A DNA stretch of 64,000 bases from Schistocerca nitens (taxonomy: Eukaryota > Arthropoda > Insecta > Orthoptera > Acrididae), in contig NC_064614.1 in the NCBI RefSeq assembly GCF_023898315.1, positions 1,049,048,432 to 1,049,112,431 on the forward strand, in the 5' to 3' direction. The notes under the pieces are model-generated. The model was not told where the DNA came from. It saw only the letters and a program-made list of their open reading frames with translations, and did not search any database. This document shows, in pieces, positions 1-11,699 of this stretch (position 1 is the stretch's first letter; each line of letters opens with the position of its first letter). A program made the translations under genes and the position numbers.

Positions 1-102
1 TCCAGGAAGGACATGGCTACGCAGACATGCGACCTCAAATTCGACTCGGAGGTTGTGAAATCGCCCAGTGTCAAGATAGAATAGCTATCCCCCCGTCCCT
101 CT

Positions 103-486
103 GTGCAACAAACCGTCAAACTCTCGCCTCAAGAGGCGAAGCCACCGACTACACAACCAGTAGGCAGGAAAGAACAGAAGGAGTACTCCCGTGAAGACTT
201 CCTCCGCCCCTCTAGCCAGACAACACCCGAGTCTTCCTCTAACCGGAAAGGCTCGCAGAAGTCCGCTAAAGGCAAACGGTCTTCTCCTTCACCACGTGCT
301 ACCTTAGCCCGCCCGGCCTCTGTATCGCCGGTGCGCACCGCCAACCGTTTTTCAGTGTTGGACTCCACGGACCAACCGCACAAGCAGACCGAAGCTTCTG
401 TGGACGCCATGGAGAAGGATTCTCCTGCTCCTGTACCCTGTCGTAGCGACTCTACACCAGCTGTCACTCGGTGGCCGCCGAGTTGA
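103..486 (+). pseudogene. Gag-like ORF1, C-terminal part
   Basis: An open frame rich in Ser, Pro, Lys and Gln, containing NRFSVLDS, the kind of segment found near the C-terminus of ORF1 proteins in I/Jockey-type elements. No CCHC zinc knuckle is visible in this part. No ATG is forced: the frame enters from further upstream, so this is the tail of a longer ORF1. It ends 23 bp before the ORF2 start codon at 510, as in bicistronic non-LTR elements. Assignment rests on context more than on motifs. Confidence 0.55.
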
Positions 487-509
487 CACCCCTACATCTC
501 TTCTTCCTC

Positions 510-3500
510 ATGACTGTCCTCCAATGGAACGTTCGCCTTTCCCTTCCCTGCCTGACTTTCTCCCTCTGTACCATTTATTTACCTCCGTCTTTCGATGTCA
601 CCAGGGCAGACTTACTTCAGCTTGTTGGGCAGCTACCTCTACTGTTTTTGCTACTCGGTGCATCATCCCCTCTGTGGTTCTCCCAGGACCTGACAGAGGG
701 GTGCCCTTGACTGATCTTCTTAACCAACTCAACCTCTTCTGCCTTAACACCGGAGCACCCACGTTCCTTTCTGACTCCTCGTACATCTATTCCCGTTTGG
801 ACCTATCCTTTTACACTGCCCAGCTTGCCCATCGTCTTGAGTGGTCTGTTCTTTCTGACACCTACTCGAGAGAGCATTTCCCGTGTGCTCTCCGTTTGCT
901 GACTGCTACCCCATCCGCGTGCATGCCCAAATGGAAGCTTACTAAGGCTGACTGGCAGCTTTACTCCTCCCTGGGGACCTTCGAACAACAAGAATTCCGC
1001 AATTGTGATGGCCAGGTGCACTATCTCACCAACGTTATCCTTACTGCTGCAGAATGTTCCATTCCTCGCACTCCCTCTTTACCATGTCGTGTCCCAGTCC
1101 CTTGGTGGACTGAGGCATACTGCGATGCAATTCGCGCTCAGAGACTTGCTCTCCTCATTTTCAACCGTTATCCTACGATGGCAAACTGCATTCACTATAA
1201 ACAGATGCGTACAAAGTGTCGTCGCGTCCGTCGGAATAGCAAACGAGCTAGCTGGCTTTTATCCACCAGTTCTTTTAACAGTTCCACCTCTTCCTCTGTC
1301 GTGTGGGCCAACCTCTGACGGCTCTCTGGGACCAAGTTACATTCCCCAATTGCCGGCCTAACAGTAGTATGCGATGTTACTGTGGACCCTATTGCTATCT
1401 CGAACACCTTGGGCCACCATTTTGCGGAAATTACGAGCTCTTCGCAGTATCACCCTGCCCTCCTTCATCGGAAACGAGCGGAGGAGGCTCGGCCGATAAC
1501 CTTCTCTTCTCCGAATCGTGAGTGCTACAATGCAGCCTTGACTATGACGGAGGTCGATCATGCTCTAAGTTCATCCCTATCCTCCGCCCCAGGGACTGAC
1601 GCCATCCGCATTCAGATGTTGCAGCACCTTTCTCTTGCAGGCAAGCACTTACTGCTTAACATGTACAGTCGCTTCTGGGCAGAGGGCAACCTTCCCGGAC
1701 GCTGGCGTGAAGCCACCATCATACCCATATCCAAGCCCAGCAAGAACAAAAACCTTCCTTCTAGTTACCGCCCCATCTCTCTCACCAGCTGCGTTTGCAA
1801 GGTGAGGGAACGTATGATTCATGCCTGGCTGGTGTGGTGGCTCGATTCTCGACATTTACTGGAGAATACACAGTGTGGATTTCGAGCACGGGGTTCTGCA
1901 GTTGACCATTTCGTTACTTTGTCCACCCACGTCATGAGTGGTTTTCTGTGGAAATCCCAGACTGGGGAAGTGTTTTTCGATTTGGAGAAGGCCTGTTGGA
2001 GAACTGGTATCCTCTGTACTCTCTACACATGGGGCTTCCGTGAGTCCTCTTTGCTATCGCCATTAACCCAATAATGGCCTGTCTCCCGACGGGCATCCCC
2101 GGCTCTTTTTGTAAACGATTTTGCCATCTATTGCAGTCCTCCACGAACCTGTCTCACAGAGCGGCGTCTTCAGCGCTGTCTTGACCGTCTTTACTCCTGG
2201 AGCATCGACAACTGCTTTCGCTTTTCCCCCGACAAAACCGTGTATATGAATTTCTGGCGGCGCAAATAATTTCTTCCACCATTACATCTTGGGCCTGTCG
2301 CCCTTCCGTTCGTTGAACCTACGAAATTACTGGGGCTCATGCTCGATAGGAAACTCTCTTGGTCCTCCCATGTGTCTTACCTGGCAGCCCGCTGTACGCG
2401 ATCCCTCAATCTCCTACGTGTCCTCAATAATTCTTCCTGGAGTGCCGATCGAACCACCCTCCTCCGTTTGTACCGGTCCCTTGTCCGTTCTAAACTCGAC
2501 TATGGGTGCTTTATTTATGCGTCTGCACGTCCATCCCTCTTACTCCGTCTCAACACTATCCATCATCATGGCATCCATTCAGACATGGGCGCTTTTTACA
2601 CCAGAGTCTGTTTGCTGAAGCTGCTGAACTCCCATTGTCCTACCGCCGTGACTTTCTCCTCAGCAGGTACGCATGCCGTTTGTCTGCCATGTGTGGCCAC
2701 CCCTCCAATGCCTCCTCTTTTGATGATTTCTTTGATCGTCAATATGGGCCTCTTCCCTCTTCTCTGTTACCTCCTGGAGTTCGCGTTCGCCACTTGCTAT
2801 CGCGGCTTAACTTCACACTACCTGCAACTTATCCAGTTCGTGTGAATCCTGTTAACCTTGGCCCTGTTAACCTTGGCCGTCAGTCCATTCCTAAGGACAC
2901 TACTCCTGCCTCGGTCTATCACCTCCAGTTTCACGATCTCCACATGGAACTTCGCGTTAGTACCTTTGTCTACAGTGATGGCTCCTGGACTGACCATGGT
3001 GTTGGGTGTGCCTTCTTCATTGGCACCCGTGTCTTTCGATATCGGCTTCCAGCACACTCCTCAGTATTTACAGCCGAGCTCTTCGCCTTGTATAAAGCCA
3101 CGGAGTACATCCGGCGACACAGTCTTTCCAATTGTGTCTTCTGCTCAGACTCACTCAGTGCCCTCCGAACTCTATGTGCGCTGTACACTGCTCATCCCTT
3201 AGTGCAGCGGGTCTAGGAAAACAGTCACTTGCTCACACTTCGTGGTACTAGTGTCATGTTTCTCTGGGCCCCTGGTCATGTTGGTCTGCCAGGAAACGAG
3301 GCTGCTGACGCAGCTGCTAAGGCTGCAGTCCTCGTACCTCAGCGCGAGTACCTATACTCCGATGATCTCTGCGTTGCCGTCTGTCAGAAGGTGGTGTCCC
3401 TTTGGCATCGCCAATGGTCCTCCCTTCACGGGAATAAGCTTCGGCTCATTAAGCCTCTCCCAGCGCCTTGGACGACCTCCTCTCGGCCCTCCCTCCCGCT

Positions 3501-3811
3501 GGCAGGAGATTATTTTAACTCGGCTGCGTATTGGGCACTGCCTGTTTAGCCGTCGTCATTTGCTAAGTGGCGCTACCGCACAACTTTGTACACATTGCAC
3601 CCAAATTTTAACTGTCCACCACTTCCTGCTGGAATGCCATTTTTTTAAGAAATTACGTTCCAGCTTGGGTTTGCCGTCTGATTTATCAGCCGTTTTAGCG
3701 AAAGATGCTCGGGCTGTCGACCGCGATTTACTTTTCACCCGCCGAAGCAATATGGCAAAGGGCATTTCATTTTTAGTTTTGGACCTCTATTTCTGCATGC
3801 GGCTTTTTTAG
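510..3811 (+). pseudogene. ORF2: endonuclease, reverse transcriptase, RNase H (broken)
   Basis: ORF2 copies element RNA into DNA at a nick made by its own endonuclease. It opens at ATG 510 with MTVLQWNVR, the usual start of APE endonucleases, but most of the endonuclease core is deleted straight after. C-terminal endonuclease sequence follows to about 900. RT motifs lie at about 1590-2070 (SAPGTDAIR, YRPISLTS, a GFR block). The catalytic box near 2118 reads FVND instead of F/YVDD. The thumb is at 2339-2560. RNase H lies at 2960-3330 with VYSDGSW, a TAELFA block, CSDSLSAL and GNEAADAAAK. A zinc knuckle CTHC...H...C is near 3590-3635. The frame changes several times and a stop is at about 3214. 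Not functional. Confidence 0.85.
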
Positions 3812-4020
3812 CACTTTTCTCACGTGCCTGGTTTTAGCTGTCTCCTATTCTGTCCGCTGGGACTGACGTACAGTCGTTTAACTCCTCTCTGTTTTCGTGT
3901 TCTATAGTTTTTTATGCCCTAAAGCAAAAAGAAAAAGCTAGAAATATTTTTCGAGAAAAACAAAATTCATATTTTAGAAGTTCCTAGATGTAAATGTAGT
4001 ATATACTTGTAAGAAGGGCT

Positions 4021-6420
4021 GAAAACTGAGAAAAATGCAAATGCTCAGAGAAAATTGAAGATTATGATCAATTTAAACAAAGAAAGGAAGCAGCCAGGTT
4101 AATCAAAAACACCAAACGAGCCTTTGAAAAGGAGACAAAAACTTTGTAAGAAAAATAATACCCGTGCTTTTATCAAACTTTTAAGAACAAATTAAAGGGG
4201 CACCAAACTCCAAATGTCTATTTCAAAAATGAAAATGGCAGAACTGGGTTAAGCAGTACTTAAAAAATACTCGCAAGCTATATTCTTCAGCTTCAGAACT
4301 GTCCTGAACCAAGTCATAAATTGGAATGCTCAGATATTAACGAAAATTTGCAAGAATATTTACAATCAACTATAAAAGAAACTGCTGAAGTTGTGATTCT
4401 TGAGTTTCTCCCGGCGTATTTGATAATCAAAATATCCACGGGTGTACTGCCGGTCTACAGTGTCCAACGGGCACAATATTTCGGCGATCATACATGTCGC
4501 CATCATCAAGAGTAAATCGAGCAAATGTATAGTTGTGACGACCACGGCGGACAGAGCCATCACACCGACGTCATCTCAGACGCCGTCGCGCGACCGTGGC
4601 GCGGGGCGCGGACGGCGGAGTGAGCGCGCCGCGGGCGGAGGGTATTTAAATCGGCCGCAGCCGCGACCGAACCCAGTTCCCCCTGAGCAACCATAGTGTA
4701 CGGATCTCCGTGCCGGCACGTTCACAGGAGCTCAGTCCGTCAGTTCACCCGATGATGGCGACATGTATGATCGTCGAAATATTGTGCCCGTTGGACACTG
4801 TAGACCGGCAGTACACCCGTGGATATTTTGATTAAACTGATGAAGTAATTAAAACTTTCAAAAACAACAAAGATAGTGGAGAAGATTTTATTAAAGCTGA
4901 ACTTTTCAATGGTTCCTCCCCAATTGTAGCAAATGAGCTTGATTTTCTCTTTGAAGAAATCTGGAAAACAGAATAAATCCCAGAGGAATGGAAAGTTGCA
5001 TTGATAATCCACTCCACAAAAATGTTAATAAACAGGATATCAACAAATACAAAGTAATCTCTTTACTGGCAGTAGCGTATAGAGTATTTTCCAAGATTTT
5101 ATTAAACAGAATAGAAACAAAAGTAGACAGCCATTTAGGTGAATGTCAAGGTGGTTTATAGGAAGGGAAGGTCATGCTCAGAACAAATACTTAATCTAAA
5201 GACAGAAATTCGCCACAAGTTATATAATTCGAAGGACGCTGTAATTGTGTTTACGGATTTGAAAAAGGCTTTAGATTCTGTTGACAGAGAAACTATAGAT
5301 AAAATAATTTGGCTTGAAGTATAGATAAAAGAATTTGACGTAAAATCAAAACAGGCAAACCTAATCCGTGAAACACAGTCTGTGAAGTAAAATTTATCGA
5401 GAAATTTCACATCTTTTCAAAATAAAAACAACTGTATGACAGGGTGGCGTCCTATCCCCAGTTCTTTTTAATGGTGTGTTAGAGAAAACAGTGAGAATTT
5501 GGAACGAAGAACTTGTTGACCTAAACATTTCGCCAATAGGTTGGGAAGAGGAAACAAAAAGATCGAAATCAGCTTCTTTCATTTACAGATGATTTTGCTA
5601 TACTTTCCGAAAATGTGTCATCTGCTACAACACAAATAAATCTCCTGGAAAAAACAGACAGCAGAACTAGCTTAAGAATTTCAGCACGAAAAACAAAATT
5701 TTTAACACACGTTAAGGATGCTCCAAAATTCCGGAAGACAGATAATATCCAAATAGAGAGGGTACAAAATTTAAATATCTAGGGGAATTAAGCCAAGAAA
5801 ATGCTTTCGAAAAATCTGCACTGGAGGAAAGGTTGCATAAAATGGGGAGAGCATATATCACCAAAGGCCTCTACAATAAAAAGTGCTTACCCAAAAAAAA
5901 AAGGCATTATAACACAGTAATGAAGCCAGAATGCCCACATGAAAAGGAATGCTTGTCATTAAACTACAATTTATACAAATTAGAAGTACTAGAAGGGCGA
6001 ATTATAAGGCAAATATTAGGGCCACAAAGCATAGCAGAAGGTTGAAAGTTATGAATTAATGCCGAAATACAACAAAATATAGAAAATATTTCAAACGTTA
6101 TGATAAAAAGAAGACTCGTGTTTTTGGACGTTTATTTCGAATGTAAGACAGTAGAATAACTAATAATATTTTCAAAAATTTGTAGGGTAAGAAGTCAACA
6201 ACAAGATGGGTCAACAAAGTAAAAGGATTTAGAAAGAAACGATACAAAAAGTATTGAAAATAGAAGGATTCCAGTGCAGGGCAACTAAACAGGCGGGTTC
6301 AAAATAATCTGAATGCAGAAAAAAGAAACATAGTTAATAGATGAAAGCATACTGGAAGAAAAGAATAGAACAAAGAATGAAGAACTGAAACTGGACCGTC
6401 GTCCTCTGATGACCTATTCG
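4021..6420 (+). pseudogene. Second non-LTR retrotransposon RT, degenerate
   Basis: Frames strung together over 2.4 kb read as the linker and RT of a non-LTR element. A lysine-rich linker is at 4060-4330. An RT segment with a KNNKDSGEDFIKAEL-type block is at 4855-4900 and IPEEWKVAL at about 4976-5002. Motif 3/4, with GRSCSEQI and FTDLKKALDSVDRE, is at 5139-5324. A thumb region with ERLHKMGRAY, RHYNTV, ECLSLN and RQILGP lies at 5800-6045. The order and wording fit RTE/L2-type insect elements, but I cannot name the clade. Endonuclease is missing (5' truncation). Many stops and frameshifts are present, and a foldback element splits the linker from the RT at 4424-4834. Confidence 0.7.
4424..4834. 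mobile_element. Inverted-repeat (foldback) element inserted in the RT
   Basis: The ends are long, nearly perfect inverted repeats of about 85 bp. The left arm starts TAATCAAAATATCCACGGG at 4424 and its reverse complement ends at 4834. The core at about 4550-4740 is strikingly GC- and CpG-rich compared with the AT-rich host, and contains TATTTAAAT near 4642. There is no ORF for a transposase, so it is non-autonomous. It interrupts the reading frame of the surrounding retrotransposon. Possible extra element sequence at 4396-4423 makes the left edge uncertain, and no clear target duplication is seen. Each arm carries a CNGATGA / short stem / GAAA arrangement (see findings). Confidence 0.75.
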
Positions 6421-6479
6421 TATTAAAAAAACTACGGAAAAAAGAAATTTTGCTATAGGCATTTTAAAGGTAGACTTTT

Positions 6480-7475
6480 AAGTTAATTTTCTACATAATC
6501 GGCGTTCAAAGTGAAGCACTTTCATACCGTTTTTCAATACCGTTTCTGTATAAATCTGCCGCCTGCTATTGCAACCACTGGTTTATACCGGTATACAATT
6601 CGGCGTCAGTATCAAAGCGTTGTGCTGCAAGCCATGGCTTGATTGCTGGGAAGAGTTAGTAGTCGCTTGGCCGGGCTGTCTGATGGGTGACCAAACACCT
6701 CCCATCCAAATCCACGTAGGAGCTCTCGGGTACTATTGGCCAAGTGTTTATGTGCGTTGTCGCAAAGAAAAGAAAACTTTCGCGTCAAATTTTCCCCGAC
6801 GCTCGTTTTGTATCGCCCGCCTTAAATTTGTCAGTGTTTGACAATACCTCTCTAAGAATTGTTGCGTCACGTTCAATGAAATCAACAATCAACACTCCCT
6901 TAGAGTCTCAAAACACAGTAGTCATGATCTTTTTTACTGACAGGCCTTCAAACACTTCATTGATTTTTTGGAGAATTTGTTTAGCCCATTCCATCGACTG
7001 CCGCTTAGTTTTTCAACTGACCCACGTCTCGTCCACCGTTACGATATGATCGATAACTTTGTTACCGATCCTCGAGGCAAGGTCAGTGCTGCAGCCTGTC
7101 TCTGTTTTTCTGATCTTCCGTCAGGAAGCACAAAATTTATGGTAACCAAGCTTCTCCACTATAATGTCATGCACCAAACTCTGTGAAATTTGGAGAAAAT
7201 GTTGCGAAAGTTCCGTAATCGTTAGATGACGATTTTCATGGATTCTGTCGTTGATTTTCATCACCAGTTCGGCAGTGACAAGGCCATGCCTACCACTGCA
7301 ATCCTCATCGTGAACACTGGTACAACCATTTTTCGAATTAGTGCACCACAGCCTCACTCGGCTTTCACCCATTATTCCTTTCCGTATACATCACAACGGT
7401 CGCAGTAAATTCCAATTAGTTTGCAGTTTTTTGCCAACAGAGACCTAGTCACAGAACGCATCTCACAAGTGGCCA
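6480..7475 (-). pseudogene. mariner-like transposase, degenerate
   Basis: Read on the minus strand, the N-terminal helix-turn-helix half (7475 to 7121) has ESRVRLWCTNSKNG, VHDEDCSGRHG and ITELSQHFLQISQS, which match mariner DNA-binding domains. The catalytic half (about 7050 to 6640) reads IVTVDETWVS (first Asp), SMEWAKQ, TTVFWDSKGVLIVDFIER and CDNAHKHLA (second Asp), then WEVFGHPSDSP (third region). Spacing fits a DD34D mariner of roughly 330-350 residues. Frameshifts near 7377 and in the C-terminus, plus stops, inactivate it. I could not place the terminal inverted repeats. It is AT-rich like its flanks. Confidence 0.8.
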
Positions 7476-7559
7476 GATTATCTATTGCAGCGCATGTTTT
7501 AATACGTCACAGAAAGCACAGTAGTAGAGACCTGCAACCCTAGGAAGGTGCCTTCAGAG

Positions 7560-8664
7560 GGTATTGTTAATCTTTTATTTCAAAACGTTTTGAGAATTTC
7601 TGTATAGCCCTTGTATATAACCATGAACACTATTTTGCCTGCAGTATTATACTTCGATTAAAACTGCATTTCTATCGTCTACGAAAATGCTCAGTATTGA
7701 CTAATTTCTGCGACACTACACAATCTTCGCTAGTTACGATGTGAACTGTAAAACCTAACATCAATTCACCGCGATCTAAAAGTTACATTTTTTACTTACT
7801 TTTGCTAATGGAACTGATTGTCTCTACAGAACCACTCACAGCACCTTTTCGTATCGTTCTTAACAAGTGTTCACCTGCACGCTTGTCAACTGTGTTAGGT
7901 CGGCTGGTCAATATAGGCTGTCTCTGTAGTTGCCTGATGTGTTTTGGAGAAACTGTAGTAAGTCCCAGAGCGGAAAAATATAGTATGATTACATCCGTTG
8001 ACCCTGCCGAATGCGAATTCAGCGCTAGTCCACCATGCTACTTCGCATATTACGCACGCTAGCGTTCCTGTCACACCGCTGCGTTGGTGTATTCCAAGCT
8101 GCTGCAGAAACAACGTTCTCCCTATGACGTATGAGGATATTTCGATTGGTCCCGTATTGTTTTAATTCACGTCAGTACTATTTTCCAGTAAATATTATAG
8201 ACCCCATTATATTACTTGTTTCTCCCCATACTTAAAGAATGAAATTTTTGAGTGCATTATGGCTAGGGGCGTGTAGTACCTAATGTTTCTCATACAACGA
8301 ACAAACAACTGAGATGGGAAATTTTACAGAGGAAGTGCCAAATTAGCTATAAACTTCAGCATAGCAGAAATGCCGAGTAACTTCGTTGCATACGAGCGTT
8401 ATCATCAACAGTTCATCGCCTGCAGCGAAGCGGTCGTTATTAACGACGTCAAAATGCCGTTTAAACGGGCGTAAATGACACAGAGCGAGCCTGCATTAAT
8501 GGCACCATTCGGCAAGCTTAATAACTCTTCGATTTTGATACGTAAACAGTATTTTTCGCCTGAATGAACACAGCCACTACATTAGCTTTCGGGGCGGATC
8601 GTGTGTTCACAGTAAACAGGGTTCTAACCATAGCTTTTGTGTGGCCGCAGTTTCAAACGATTCC
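7560..8664. other. No gene recognised
   Basis: AT-rich sequence. Open frames at 7802-8062 (+) and 7895-8113 (-) have no motif I recognise and overlap each other on opposite strands. Probably old repeat or spacer DNA. Confidence 0.4.
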
Positions 8665-8795
8665 TTTTACTGCTAACAACGGGAAGGTCTCAGGCACGGC
8701 CAACCGTCTTGGCTTATATTTGGCAGGCCCCGGTGCACAAACTAAAACGAAAGATTATAAGATATTTTGGCTCAATGCTCACTTGATTTTTGAGA
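8665..8795 (-). repeat. Diverged dispersed repeat, copy 1 (inverted to 10625-10755)
   Basis: The reverse complement of this stretch shares a chain of identical blocks with 10625-10755. They occur in the same order: TTTCTCAAAAA, GAGCCAAAATATCT, TTTTAGTTTGT, CCTGCCAAATAT and CTGAGACCT. The two lie in opposite orientation about 1.9 kb apart. They could be two copies of one old repeat or the inverted ends of one element. No protein was recognised. Confidence 0.55.
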
Positions 8796-9322
8796 AAACT
8801 ACCCCTGAAGTCCATGACACACAATCGACTCAGAATTGACGGCATCGATAGATAACTGCAAACCGAGCAGTTTCCATGGACATATATGGCATGCCCAAAC
8901 TCACATTTTTCTAGAAACCGAGTAAAGAAACTTTTGTGACTGCCATTTACGTGCCCATAAAGTAAACGCTATTCAACAAGAGCACCTCTGGTGCGGCGAC
9001 CAAGGCATCTGTCTGTGAGGTAGAAGACCTGTTTTCCATTCCAATTTGCATTCTGTAGCTTTTTTCATTTGTATTTTTTTACGTATCGAAACTGATAGGA
9101 ATAGTAAGTAAATTCATAATAAATAATAGCAGTGGGCAGAAAAACTTCTCAAACGATTTGAATTTGTAAAGATTTAAACTTTTAAGCTTCGTTGAAAGAA
9201 CACCATTCCGCCTAAGATTCCTGCGAAGACGAGTATTCGATGCACGATATCGTATAAGGGAGAAAAACTAACAATTGCAGCAGTTGTTTGTGTACAATTG
9301 TTTTGGAAATTTGTGGTACGAT

Positions 9323-9485
9323 CTTATGGGGCGAAACTGCGGAGGTAATCGGTCCCTAAGTTTACACACTACTTAATCTAACATAAACTAACTTACGCTA
9401 AGGGCAACACACACACCCATGTCCGAGGGAGGACTCGAACCTCCGACGGGGGGAGCCGCGCGAACCGTGGCAGGACGCCTGTTAG
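9323..9485 (-). mobile_element. tRNA-derived SINE, variant subfamily, 5'-truncated
   Basis: On the minus strand it holds a B box (GGTTCGAGTCCTCC), then CTCGGGCATGGGTGTGTGTG, then TTAGTTTATGTTAGATTAAG and a CTTAGGGACCGAT block. This is the same architecture as the plus-strand SINE family in this window, but with a different tail. The A-box end is missing, which indicates 5' truncation on insertion. It is the only clear member of this SINE type on the minus strand here. Confidence 0.75.
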
Positions 9486-9489
9486 TGTA

Positions 9490-10380
9490 CATAACGCATT
9501 CGTACACTGCGCCGATCGCAGCATCTGGAAAATTGTTGCTTAAATTTTTCCACTTCTTATAAGAAAGCAATGATTAATTTGATCCTCGGGATGTAGAAGG
9601 GGTCAGTCGTTTAACCGACTCGTAAAACATATTTACTTTACTTGCTCCAAATCTGTGAATAGAAGAATTCAATTTACAAAATCACATATCGAGAACATTT
9701 TAGAGCCCATGCGTTGCACATAACGAGTTTCGTCTGATACTAGAGTAGTGTTGTGGACAAACTAAAACCGTCATGTTTGCAGATGACAAGGGTCAATCGA
9801 CTTGCACGATAGATATAATACCGCCAAACTGTACACCTGTTTGCCAGCCATGTAATGTTTATTTTTATCGCGAAGTTAAGAACTTTATTTAGAGCCTTCA
9901 AAAGTACACTCTACGTCTAGAAACCCAGCTTGAATTGCACAACCGAGCAGATTCAGTAACGAACTACAGCATAATTCATGATCAAATTTTAACATTGATT
10001 TCCTCCACAATGTTATCGTGTGCGTGGTATGCATCAAAATTAATTCACGCAAAAGAACATTTTTAAATGCGGCTCTTGATTGTTTTCCTCCGAAGCACGT
10101 AGTTGCGTGAAGGCAGCATTTGCTAGATGATCTTGGTGCCACGAGTATATTTGCTTCGAATGTTTATATGGTAAGGACCATCTATCTAACTGTTCGAAGG
10201 AAACTGATGACTCATAACATACCGACTGAAAGAGACGCTGTAAATCGCCCATGATTAAAACCTTAATTCTTTACTAATCCAAGTTGTTCGAGAAATTTAT
10301 TTTCCTACCTTATTATTATTTCCTACTGATTGACTTGCATTATGAACCCTCACATACCTACCAATTTAGAAACGGAAAAA
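9490..10380. other. No gene recognised
   Basis: AT-rich. Two short minus-strand frames (10142-9885 and 10252-10040) show no known motif and overlap in different phases. Nothing else supported. Confidence 0.4.
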
Positions 10381-10384
10381 AATA

Positions 10385-10500
10385 CAAATAAAAAATGTAG
10401 AATGTAAATGTAAATCGAATACAGGCTCTCCGCTCCACAGGTAGATGCCTTAGTCGCTACACCAGCGGCACTTCCGTTGAGCAGTGTTTACAAGCGTCCT
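10385..10500 (-). mobile_element. Degraded tRNA-like SINE
   Basis: On the minus strand, GTGTAGCGACTAAGGCATCT followed by ACCTGTGGAGCGGAGAGCCT resembles the 5' half of a tRNA, including an A-box-like segment. The B box is weak. A short A/T-rich tail rich in AAATG/AAATA follows on the plus-strand left side. Likely an old SINE of a family different from the main one. A decayed tRNA pseudogene is the alternative. Confidence 0.4.
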
Positions 10501-10624
10501 TCCTCACATTCTAGAAAAACATGCGTTTGCGCCCCTCATTAATGTTGATGAAAAATGCTCCACTTTAAATTGTCCGCCGATCTCGTCAATTCTAAGTCGA
10601 ATGCGCGTCATATACTTTAAATGT

Positions 10625-10755
10625 ATTTTTCTCAAAAACGGGGGGAGGAGGGGGGAGGCATTGTTGAGCCAAAATATCTCAGGGTCTTTCATTTTAGTTT
10701 GTACATAAACGACCTGCCAAATATGAGTTTAATCGATGGGTCTGAGACCTGCCCC
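10625..10755 (+). repeat. Diverged dispersed repeat, copy 2
   Basis: Partner of the minus-strand stretch at 8665-8795, with the same block order. A short run of G (10641-10655) is inserted between two of the shared blocks. Confidence 0.55.
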
Positions 10756-10934
10756 TTAAGAACGAGGACTAGAATTGCATATAGTAATCACTATGACAGC
10801 ATGAAAGAGATTTATTTCATCGTCGACTGATAAGTGAGATACGGAGTGTTTTAGCATATAAGAGGCTGGCAGTATGAATTTTTAGCCAATACAACTCAGT
10901 ACATTAACTATACGGCGAACACACTGCAGAAATG

Positions 10935-11680
10935 AAACTAAAATCGGATGTGTTCCAAAGAAGCGAAGTAGGCCATATAATATTCCGAATATTCATAAAC
11001 GATTCATCAGATAGGATCTGTAGCTCTAAGACATTATTCACTGACGATCCTGCTATATGCAGTGAACTATGTTCATTGTAAGGTCGTAAACAAGCGTGAA
11101 ATGTCTTGGACAAAATTTCTACTCGGTCTCTCATAAATGTAGATAAATGAATGATAATTAGTTGTGAACATCTTGAGTACGTCACGTCGTATATTTAGGG
11201 TTAACCCTAAGAAACGATGTGAAATGGAACGATTGTGTGAAAGCAATATTAGGGAAGGCGAAAGGAAGACAGATTTGTTGATAGGATTGTGGGAAAATGC
11301 AATGCATAGGTAAAGGAAATCGGTAACAATACGCTATTGCGACCAATTCTAGGATACTGTTCCAGTGCTATGAGTCATTATCGAGTAGACATATTACAAA
11401 TTCGAAGGAATTGAGAGACACGCTGGTAGGGTCGTAACAGGTCGGTATAGACAACGCTAAAGCGTAAAAGAAACGTTTGGGGAATGAGAAACCCTGGACG
11501 TCAAAGTTCTTGCGAGCTCCTGTTGGATAAATACCAGAATTGTAACTACGCAACTAAACCATCGAATTTTCGGAACGCAACGACACCACGGCAAAGAAGA
11601 GGCACAACACGTAAGCCCAAAATTCCGCTTCTCTCGACCTCAAACAGACGCTTAAAATTGGCCAGTCAGTGTCACGTTTC
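10935..11680 (+). pseudogene. CR1-like non-LTR retrotransposon RT, 3' fragment
   Basis: Plus-strand pieces in shifting frames match the thumb and C-terminal part of the CR1-like RT seen better at 29257-30460. They include a FINDSSDRICS-type block (10985-11025), INVDK (11135), a HLEYVTSYI segment (11168), DRIVGKCNA (11275) and NTLLRPILGYCSSAMSH (11325-11380). Many stops are present. This is an old 5'-truncated copy, with its 3' end lost in diverged sequence. Identification rests on the order of short blocks, so certainty is moderate. Confidence 0.6.
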
Positions 11681-11699
11681 CCTCCATTCAGTTTTTCAG

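Larger units (their letters stand above)
1..3920 (+). mobile_element. I-type non-LTR retrotransposon, degenerate
   Basis: The order of parts is a gag-like ORF1 tail, endonuclease start, reverse transcriptase, RNase H and a C-terminal CCHC-type zinc knuckle, then a short AT-rich 3' tail. RT together with RNase H in one ORF2 is typical of the I superfamily (I, Nimb, Loa, ingi-like); the exact clade is not resolved. The 5' end lies outside the window. ORF2 is read in several frames because of indels and stops, so the copy is dead. The sequence is C/T-rich and GC-richer than its flanks, as expected of an inserted element. Confidence 0.85.

Noticed and set aside
10683-10740. FILVCTINDLPNM, which looks like an RT block
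   Set aside because: The same DNA occurs inverted at 8665-8795 as part of a non-coding dispersed repeat. The likeness to an RT motif is accidental.
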